A DNA stretch of 64,000 bases from Pedobacter sp. MC2016-05. GTDB lineage: Bacteria > Bacteroidota > Bacteroidia > Sphingobacteriales > Sphingobacteriaceae. Positions 58,481 to 64,000 of this stretch are shown here, piece by piece. Position numbers and translations under genes: made by a program. The notes under the pieces are model-generated. The model saw nothing but the letters and a program-made list of their open reading frames with translations, did no database searches and was not told the origin of the DNA. The stretch covers positions 124,001 to 188,000 of the forward strand of contig NZ_JAPIVT010000003.1 in assembly GCF_026239735.1 (NCBI RefSeq), written 5' to 3'. Position 1 is the stretch's first letter. Each line of letters opens with the position of its first letter.

Positions 58481-60199
58481 CTATTTGAGCATTGAAAAAT
58501 ATTCTGCTAACGGTCCTAGGGCCAGTGCTGGAAAGTAAGACAATGCATTGAGCACTAAAATCACCGCAAAAGTCATTAAGGCAAAGGTTTTTGTATCGGT
58601 TTTTAATGTTCCGGCAGATTCAGGAATGAACTTTTTAGCGCCAAGCAAACCTGCAATTGCAACCGGACCAATAATGGGTAAGAAACGACCCAGAAAAATA
58701 ATAACTCCGGTAAGTAGGTTCCAGAATACATTATTATCGCCTAAACCTTCAAAGCCAGAGCCATTGTTGGCGTTAGCGGAAGTAACCTCGTACAACATTT
58801 CGGAGAAACCATGGAAGCCTGGATTATTTAACCAGTTTTTCGGCTGTGTTGCCCAACCTGCATCGGCATAATTGGCAAACACGTAACTCGAAATCGCCGT
58901 GCCAGCGAGGATCAAAAACGGACTTAATAAAGTGATGATCGCCGCAATTTTGATTTCTCTGGCTTCCACCTTGTGACCTAAAAATTCTGGCGTTCTGCCC
59001 ACCATTAATCCTGAAATAAAAACTGCGATTATTAAATAGATAAAATAGTTTAGCAAGCCAACGCCACAACCACCATACAAGCCGTTAATCATCATGGCCA
59101 GCAATTGCCATAAACCTGTTAGCGGCATCGTGCTATCATGCATGCCATTAACCGAACCTGTAGAAATTACGGTAGTTAATGTGCTCCAGTATGCAGTTGC
59201 GGCAGGTCCGAAACGAACCTCTTTGCCCTCCATTGCACCTGTAGTTTGTGCAATTCCCATTTTGGTTAGCGCTGGGTTTCCACCAAGTTCCGAGTTCAGG
59301 GTTGGAATCATCAGCATAAATAAACCGATGGTCATCACGCCGAAAATTGTCCAGCCTAGTTTTTTTCTTCTGATGAAATAGCCGAAAGCGATAACCATGG
59401 CAATTGGAATAATTACCTGGGCAATCATTTCGACCATATTGGTTAAATAACTTGGGTTTTCGAATGGGTGGGCAGAATTTGCACCGAAATACCCACCGCC
59501 ATTCGTTCCCAAATGTTTTATGGCAATCATTTGCGCCGCTGGTCCACGAGAAGCATTTATGGTATCACCTTGTACAGAAAGGAATTGATCTTTAGCATCG
59601 TAACTGGCCGGGGTTCCGTTAAAGGTTAAAATTAGCGCAATAACAATGGATAAAGGCAGCAGTAATCTGGTAATTGCCTTTACGAAAAACTCCCAAAAAT
59701 TACCAAGTAAGGTGGTTGTTTTATCTCTAAAAGCTTTAAATAATACAACAGCCGCGGCAATACCGGTAGCGGCACTTACAAACTGAAGAAACATCAGTAC
59801 AAATTGTTGAGTGAGATAGCTGACGCCACTTTCGCCTGAGTAATGTTGAAGGTTACAGTTAGCTACGAAGCTAATAATGGTATTGAAAGCTAAATCTGGC
59901 GTCATACCAGGGTTACCATCAGGATTAAATGGTAGCTTATTTTGAAATATCAGCATTAAAAAACCGTAAACCAACCACAAGATATTTATGGTTAGTAAAG
60001 CTTTTAGCTGTTGTTTCCAGTTCATTTGCTCTTTAATATTGATGCCGGATAATTTGTAGATTCCATTTTCGAGCGGCTTTAAAAAGTCTGTCCAAACTTT
60101 TTCTCCTGCAAAAACCTTCGCCAAATATTTCCCCAAAGGGATGGCGATAATTAAGGTTAAGAGGAATGTGGCGATGATGCCAATTAATTCAGTGTTCAT
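58481..60199 (-). CDS. kdpA: Potassium-transporting ATPase subunit A
   Basis: A 572-residue K+ channel-like subunit with about ten membrane helices. The four selectivity-filter-like loops are visible around NCNLQHYSGESGVSYLTQQF, KHLGTNGGGYFGANSAHPFE, GSVNGMHDSTMPLTG and SANANNGSGFEGLG. The ATG at 60199 (MNTELIGIIATFLL) is preferred over one 16 codons upstream in repeat-rich sequence. It follows kdpF after 224 bases. Confidence 0.97.
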   Translation of the reverse strand: MNTELIGIIATFLLTLIIAIPLGKYLAKVFAGEKVWTDFLKPLENGIYKLSGINIKEQMNWKQQLKALLTINILWLVYGFLMLIFQNKLPFNPDGNPGMTPDLAFNTIISFVANCNLQHYSGESGVSYLTQQFVLMFLQFVSAATGIAAAVVLFKAFRDKTTTLLGNFWEFFVKAITRLLLPLSIVIALILTFNGTPASYDAKDQFLSVQGDTINASRGPAAQMIAIKHLGTNGGGYFGANSAHPFENPSYLTNMVEMIAQVIIPIAMVIAFGYFIRRKKLGWTIFGVMTIGLFMLMIPTLNSELGGNPALTKMGIAQTTGAMEGKEVRFGPAATAYWSTLTTVISTGSVNGMHDSTMPLTGLWQLLAMMINGLYGGCGVGLLNYFIYLIIAVFISGLMVGRTPEFLGHKVEAREIKIAAIITLLSPFLILAGTAISSYVFANYADAGWATQPKNWLNNPGFHGFSEMLYEVTSANANNGSGFEGLGDNNVFWNLLTGVIIFLGRFLPIIGPVAIAGLLGAKKFIPESAGTLKTDTKTFALMTFAVILVLNALSYFPALALGPLAEYFSMLK

Positions 60200-60214
60200 T
60201 TTTTTTGTTTTTGG

Positions 60215-60415
60215 AGAATAGGAAATTAGGAATGGCGATGTGGGCAATAGGAAATAGGTATTTGGAAATAGGCAATCATTTCCTATTTCGTATTCTCCCT
60301 TGCCTGGGGTATTTGAAAGTAGACTATCATTCTATTTTCTATTTCCCATTGCCTAGAATATCTGTAAATAGGCTATTTTTTATTTCCGATTCTCCATTCC
60401 CCCGCTATCCATATT
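60215..60415. repeat. A/G-rich and C/T-rich hairpin repeats, kdpF-kdpA spacer
   Basis: Several short inverted pairs are present: GGAAATAGG words (60249-60277) face CATTTCCTATTTCGTATTCTC (60278 on), and another set spans about 60318-60400 (CTATTTTCTATTTCCCATTG). They resemble the 56215-56321 element. The spacer contains no coding frame that I can support. Confidence 0.65.
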
Positions 60416-60423
60416 CTCTGTTT

Positions 60424-60501
60424 TTAAAATTTTTCGGGTTTAATCAAAACGTAAATCATATAGATAAATACGGCGATTGCGATGATGAATAGTGCTAACA
60501 T
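60424..60501 (-). CDS. kdpF: Potassium-transporting ATPase subunit F
   Basis: A 25-residue one-helix peptide read ATG at 60501 to TAA at 60424. It begins MLALFIIAIAVFIYMIYVL and ends IKPEKF, matching the hydrophobic helix plus P-E-(K/R)-F tail of KdpF. KdpF is a lipid-like stabiliser of the KdpABC complex. It lies directly after another tiny ORF (four-base gap) and before kdpA, the normal KdpF position. Confidence 0.9.
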   Translation of the reverse strand: MLALFIIAIAVFIYMIYVLIKPEKF

Positions 60502-60505
60502 GGCT

Positions 60506-60586
60506 TTAAATTTTTTCGAACCAATCAATTGATTTGTAAGTTGCCCAACAGAGCAGAAGGATTACGAGTAATAGGATAATTGTCAT
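60506..60586 (-). CDS. Tiny membrane protein preceding kdpF
   Basis: A 26-residue ORF from ATG at 60586 to TAA at 60506: MTIILLLVILLLCWATYK followed by SIDWFEKI. It has one hydrophobic helix and a short amphipathic tail. It ends four bases before the kdpF ATG and is the first reading frame downstream of the presumed kdp promoter. It resembles KdpF in size and topology but lacks the PEKF tail. It could be a second small subunit of the pump or a leader; I do not recognise it. No attenuator hairpin lies between it and kdpF. Confidence 0.55.
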   Translation of the reverse strand: MTIILLLVILLLCWATYKSIDWFEKI

Positions 60587-60615
60587 AACTTATTGTTTTA
60601 TGAAATGCCTATTGC

Positions 60616-60633
60616 CAACTCTTATGCCGATGA
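60616..60633 (-). promoter_or_regulatory. Candidate sigma-54-like -24/-12 element for kdp
   Basis: On the minus strand TCGGCATAAGAGTTGGCA resembles TGGCAC-N5-TTGCA: a GGCA block and a TTGGCA block, but one base farther apart than consensus (GG to GC 11 instead of 10). It lies 30 to 47 bases upstream of the first kdp ORF, and the adjacent regulator is a sigma-54 activator. The match is weak by spacing. Confidence 0.3.
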
Positions 60634-60699
60634 GTATGAAAAAATTTTAGTTTGCTGATTGTTAGTTGTTTATGTGTTTTAGTGTAGTTTTAAACATAA

Positions 60700-60733
60700 A
60701 AAAACCCTTCCATTTTGGAAGAGTTTTTTTCGT
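60700..60733 (-). terminator. Terminator of the sigma-54 activator gene
   Basis: On the minus strand AAACTCTTCCA pairs with TGGAAGGGTTT (one U-G wobble) and is followed by a T-run. The plus-strand reading would contain a C-A mismatch, so the hairpin is oriented for the regulator gene that ends at 60836. It separates regulator and kdp transcripts. Confidence 0.8.
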
Positions 60734-60835
60734 TTCGGAGTGATCTCTCAAAAACTGCTGAAGCAAAATTTAAAAGTAATTTGTTGCTTTCAGCTCAAAA
60801 AAAATCAAATTGCCGCTTAAGATGAAGCAATGATC

Positions 60836-62173
60836 TTACAATTCTCCAATGCCATATTCTTCAATTTTTCGGTACAGTGTGGTTAAGCCAATCCCCAACA
60901 ATCTCGAGGTTTCTGTTTTGTTCCCTTTGGTGTGGATCAATACCTTTTGGATGTGCTGTTTTTCTATTTGATTTAAGTTAAATTTATTTTCCTGAGGGGT
61001 ATATTCAAAAAAATCAGGTGGAAGTGCTGCAATGTTTAGTTGTGTTCCATCAGAAAGAATGACCATTCTTTCAATTACATTTTTTAGTTCGCGAATATTT
61101 CCTTTCCAACTATACTGCTGAAAAGCATTTAATATATTGTCGGTCATTTTCAATTCTGGCCGGTTAACTTTGATCGAAAATTCGCTCAGGTAATGCGCTG
61201 CCAAAGCAGGTATGTCGGCTTTTCTTTCTCTTAGTGGTGGTAGCGTTATTGTAAAAACAGAAAGTCGGTAATAAAGGTCAGCTCTGAATTTACCTTCTGC
61301 TGCCTCAACTTTTAAATCTTTATTTGTTGCCGCAAGCACACGCACATTCACCTGCTGCGTTAAAGTATCGCCCACTTTAATAAAACTTTGGTTTTCCAGC
61401 ACCCGAAGAAGTTTAGCCTGTAAATCGAGATTCATTTCGCCAATTTCATCGAGAAACAAAGTACCGCCATTCGCTTCTTCCAATAAGCCCTTTTTATCTT
61501 TATTTGCTCCTGTAAATGCACCAGCCTTATACCCGAAAAGTTCACTTTCCAGCAATTCTGGAGAAAAACCACTACAATTCAACGCAATAAAAGGCTTCGC
61601 AGCTCTTGGACTTTCCTGATGAATAGACTGGGCAAAAACTTCTTTTCCTGTTCCTGTTTCGCCCAAAAGTAAAACGGTAGTATCTGTTTTACTTACCCGC
61701 TTTGCTAGATCAATGGCCTCTTTTAATGCTTTTGATTGGCCGATAATTGTTGCGAAACTATGCTTCGAATTTACCTTCTTATCAAGTTCAAAAATACGTT
61801 GCTGAAGGTTAGCCTTTTCCATTGCCCTATAAAGCAACGGAATGATTTTTTCGTTGTCATCTCCCTTTACAAGATAATCGAAAGCGCCGTTTTTTATGGC
61901 TAAAACACCATCAGCAATGGTGCCATATGCTGTAAGATTAATCACTTCGGTATAAGGCTTCAGCGATTTTATATCTTTTACCAACGCTACGCCATTTACA
62001 TCCGGCAACTTCACATCACTGATAACTATGCTTACATCATTGTTTTTTAAAAGATTTAAGCCTTCTTTACCGGTATTCGCCTGAAGGGTTTTAAAGCCTT
62101 CCAGCTCAATAATTCTTGAAAGCAGGCTGCAGATTTTCTTTTCATCATCAATGATGAGGACGATGCCGTTCAT
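60836..62173 (-). CDS. NtrC-family sigma-54-dependent response regulator
   Basis: A 445-residue regulator in three domains. The receiver has Asp53 in VSIVISDVKLPDVNG as phospho-acceptor and the pair IDDE at the N-terminus. The AAA+ domain has Walker A GETGTGKE (171-178), GAFTGA (218-223, for sigma-54 contact) and GGTLFLDEIGEM. The C-terminal Fis-type HTH is GNKTETSRLLGIGLTTLYRK. In other bacteria kdp is controlled by KdpE, an OmpR-type regulator; none is in the window, and this gene sits just upstream of kdp in the same direction. It is probably the partner of the separate kinase. Confidence 0.92.
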   Translation of the reverse strand: MNGIVLIIDDEKKICSLLSRIIELEGFKTLQANTGKEGLNLLKNNDVSIVISDVKLPDVNGVALVKDIKSLKPYTEVINLTAYGTIADGVLAIKNGAFDYLVKGDDNEKIIPLLYRAMEKANLQQRIFELDKKVNSKHSFATIIGQSKALKEAIDLAKRVSKTDTTVLLLGETGTGKEVFAQSIHQESPRAAKPFIALNCSGFSPELLESELFGYKAGAFTGANKDKKGLLEEANGGTLFLDEIGEMNLDLQAKLLRVLENQSFIKVGDTLTQQVNVRVLAATNKDLKVEAAEGKFRADLYYRLSVFTITLPPLRERKADIPALAAHYLSEFSIKVNRPELKMTDNILNAFQQYSWKGNIRELKNVIERMVILSDGTQLNIAALPPDFFEYTPQENKFNLNQIEKQHIQKVLIHTKGNKTETSRLLGIGLTTLYRKIEEYGIGEL

Positions 62174-62291
62174 AGGTGTAATTTATGGTGCAATATTAAG
62201 GATTAATAATTAGTCTTTATTTGTACCTTTTTCATTTCTACTACGCTAAATAAAACCATTTTAAGCATCTTTGTCTCACAAAGCAAATTCT

Positions 62292-64000
62292 ATGTTTAAA
62301 AAGCTAACCCTGGTATTCATTTCCTGTTTCATCTTTTTTTTCTCTTTCGCTCAACAAATTAGGCCAGCAAAGTCATCTGAAATTTTTCGTGAAATTAAAA
62401 CACTTCGGCATATTCCAAAGGTTCTTTACCTCGCGGCACATCCCGATGATGAAAATACCGGTTTGTTATCATGGCTAATAAATGAACAAGATGTAGAAAC
62501 TGCGTATTTGTCATTAACCAGAGGTGATGGAGGGCAGAATTTATTAGGTACCCAACAGGGTGCTGCTTTGGGATTAATCAGAACGCATGAGTTGTTGGAG
62601 GCCCGGAAACTGGACGGGGCACAACAGTTTTTTACCCGGGCAATTGATTTTGGCTTCTCTAAAAATACCGATGATACTTTTAAACAGTGGGATGCGGATA
62701 GCATTACCGCAGATGTAGTTTGGGTAATCAGAAAATTCAGACCCGATGTAATTATTTGTCGTTTTCCACCAACTGCGGCTGCAGGACATGGGCAACATGC
62801 GGCATCTGCGGTGGTTGCCGAAAAGGCATTTAAAGCAGCTGCAGATAAAACCATGTTTCCAAACCAGTTGAAGTATGTTGATGTTTGGCAACCGAAAAGA
62901 TTGCTTTGGAACACTTTTCGTTTTGGTTTGGTAAATACAACCTCCGAAAATCAATTGAAAGTTACGGTAGGGCAATTCGATCCACAACTCGGAATGGGTT
63001 ATGGCGAACTTGCTGGTTTAAGCCGAAGTTTACATAAAAGCCAGGGAGCGGGAACGCAATCTGTAGCCGGCGTCAGGACAGAATATTTTACCCATGTTAT
63101 GGGCGTCCAGGCAAGAGAAAGTCTTTTTGATAAAATTCCGCTTAATTGGTCTGAAAAAGGAATTGATAACATTGATGAGTTGATTGATATTATCCTGTTA
63201 TCTTTCGATTATAATCATCCAGATAAAAGTCTACATGGGTTGTTAATGTTACGTCAGAGAATTTCTGAAATTCAGGATGCGAGCTTGAAGAAGGATAAAC
63301 TGAATGACATAGACCACATTATTTTAAGCTGTACTGGTTTTATGGGCGAAGTGGTAACTAATCAGGCAGAGGCTATTGCAGGCAACAGCTACAATTTCAG
63401 CTTAAATGTAATTTCGAGAGGGGCTCCACCAGTAATTCTTGAACAAGTTAATTGGATCACTCAAACTGATGTATTAAATAAAAGGATTTCTGGAGATTCG
63501 CTGATCAACATCCAGCGTAAAATTCAAATCCCTTTAAATGCGGCGCTTACAGAACCTTACTGGTTAGAAAAGCCGGCGAAAAATGCAGCAACATTTAGCG
63601 TGCCCAATGATACCTTGATCGGTTTGCCAGAGCTTGCATCGCCATTAAATGTTTCGGTTGTTTTAAAAATCGGAACCGAAAAGTTTACGGTTAAACTTCC
63701 ACTGTCATATAAAAAACTCGACCCGGTAAAGGGTGATGTGGTAGAGCAGTTGAGGATTATTCCGGCAATGGATTTAAGTTTTGCCGAACCGGTTTATTTC
63801 GCAAAAGAGAAGGAAGATTTGAAAGTAACCCTTCGCTTAAAGGCCAACAAATACATCAATTACGGTAAAGTGATTTTTAGAGTAGAAAATGCAACTATAG
63901 CCACTTTTACTGGTATCAATTTACCAGAGAATACCATTACCATTAAAGATTTTATACTGCCTGCTGGCGATCTGGCGAGAATAAAAACTGCTCAAAATAA
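62292..64000 (+). CDS. PIG-L-family deacetylase (3' end outside window)
   Basis: The frame opens at ATG 62292 with a signal peptide (LTLVFISCFIFFFSFAQQ) and continues open to the right edge (569 complete codons). The zinc site is in LYLAAHPDDENTGLLSWL and GHGQHAASAVVAEKAFK, and SLTRGDGGQNLLGTQQGAAL follows: PIG-L/LmbE-like N-acetyl-sugar deacetylase signatures. A long beta-rich C-terminal extension follows (from about residue 350). The substrate is unknown; de-N-acetylation of a cell-surface or dietary glycan is plausible. It is divergent from the sigma-54 activator gene. Confidence 0.9.
   Translation, partial: MFKKLTLVFISCFIFFFSFAQQIRPAKSSEIFREIKTLRHIPKVLYLAAHPDDENTGLLSWLINEQDVETAYLSLTRGDGGQNLLGTQQGAALGLIRTHELLEARKLDGAQQFFTRAIDFGFSKNTDDTFKQWDADSITADVVWVIRKFRPDVIICRFPPTAAAGHGQHAASAVVAEKAFKAAADKTMFPNQLKYVDVWQPKRLLWNTFRFGLVNTTSENQLKVTVGQFDPQLGMGYGELAGLSRSLHKSQGAGTQSVAGVRTEYFTHVMGVQARESLFDKIPLNWSEKGIDNIDELIDIILLSFDYNHPDKSLHGLLMLRQRISEIQDASLKKDKLNDIDHIILSCTGFMGEVVTNQAEAIAGNSYNFSLNVISRGAPPVILEQVNWITQTDVLNKRISGDSLINIQRKIQIPLNAALTEPYWLEKPAKNAATFSVPNDTLIGLPELASPLNVSVVLKIGTEKFTVKLPLSYKKLDPVKGDVVEQLRIIPAMDLSFAEPVYFAKEKEDLKVTLRLKANKYINYGKVIFRVENATIATFTGINLPENTITIKDFILPAGDLARIKTAQN

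Noticed and set aside
60506..60586. The tiny ORF before kdpF as an amino-acid attenuation leader
   Set aside because: Although Leu/Ile-rich, it has no terminator hairpin before kdpF, and kdp has no link to branched-chain amino acids; a small membrane protein is more likely.
62426..62987. Minus-strand frames of 162 and 137 codons
   Set aside because: They lie opposite the PIG-L deacetylase gene, whose zinc-site motifs are clear on the plus strand. Cys-rich shadow translations.

Overview
The window is a chromosomal segment of a Bacteroidota bacterium, most likely a Pedobacter-like member of the Sphingobacteriaceae. This rests on gene content (long-form IspG, SusB-type GH97, ~81-residue AtpC, DUF2281/PIN module, ORF6N-family remnant), low GC by eye, lack of Shine-Dalgarno sequences, and several -7 elements of the TAnnTTTG type. 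No phage, conjugative element, CRISPR array or intact insertion sequence was seen. Most genes are housekeeping; the interest lies in regulatory DNA, operon architecture and intergenic repeats.

Layout. 1-5.3 kb: 3' part of topoisomerase IV subunit A, a frameshifted secreted-protein gene, and a TPP riboswitch before a PnuC-family (probably PnuT thiamine) transporter and an acyl-CoA-dehydrogenase-like flavoprotein. 5.3-11 kb (minus): a cysteine-free thioredoxin-fold protein, a candidate lipoprotein, then a directon MlaE-MlaF-antitoxin-PIN toxin-methyltransferase. 11-19 kb: SDR, PspC and LiaF-like membrane proteins, GYF/RDD protein, IspG, MscS-type channel, alpha/beta hydrolase. 19.4-20.6 kb: hemA. 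20.7-38.2 kb (minus): a branched-chain amino acid supercluster holding ilvE, ilvD, ilvB, ilvN, ilvC, leuC, leuD, leuB, leuA and ilvA, with passengers (ORF6N pseudogene, DinB-like, ABM-like, methyltransferase, double-ABC ATPase). Upstream of ilvE lies a 42-codon leader ORF with an I/L/V run, followed by a terminator and a possible antiterminator pairing: a candidate transcription attenuator. 38.5-40.4 kb: atpC and atpD, apart from the other ATP synthase genes. 40.5-47.7 kb: an RmlD-like reductase, peroxiredoxin, tRNA-Arg(ACG), adk, obg, YdcF-like, YtxH-like, OsmC and DUF2130 proteins. 48-51 kb: a GH97 alpha-glucosidase and an acyl-CoA thioesterase. 51.1-62.2 kb (minus): a kdp potassium-uptake locus with two tiny membrane ORFs (one is kdpF), kdpA, kdpB, kdpC, a porin-like protein, a KdpD containing only the N-terminal half, a separate histidine kinase, and upstream an NtrC-type sigma-54 activator in place of KdpE. 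62.3 kb to the end: the 5' part of a PIG-L-family deacetylase gene.

Spacers carry many imperfect inverted repeats of at least five sequence families. In places they supply codons or start codons to neighbouring genes. The strongest candidates for new biology are the ilv leader/attenuator, the rewired kdp locus with its extra small ORF, the clamp-binding-like C-terminus of ParC, and the repeats eroding gene ends. All calls were made by reading the sequence; no database search was run.
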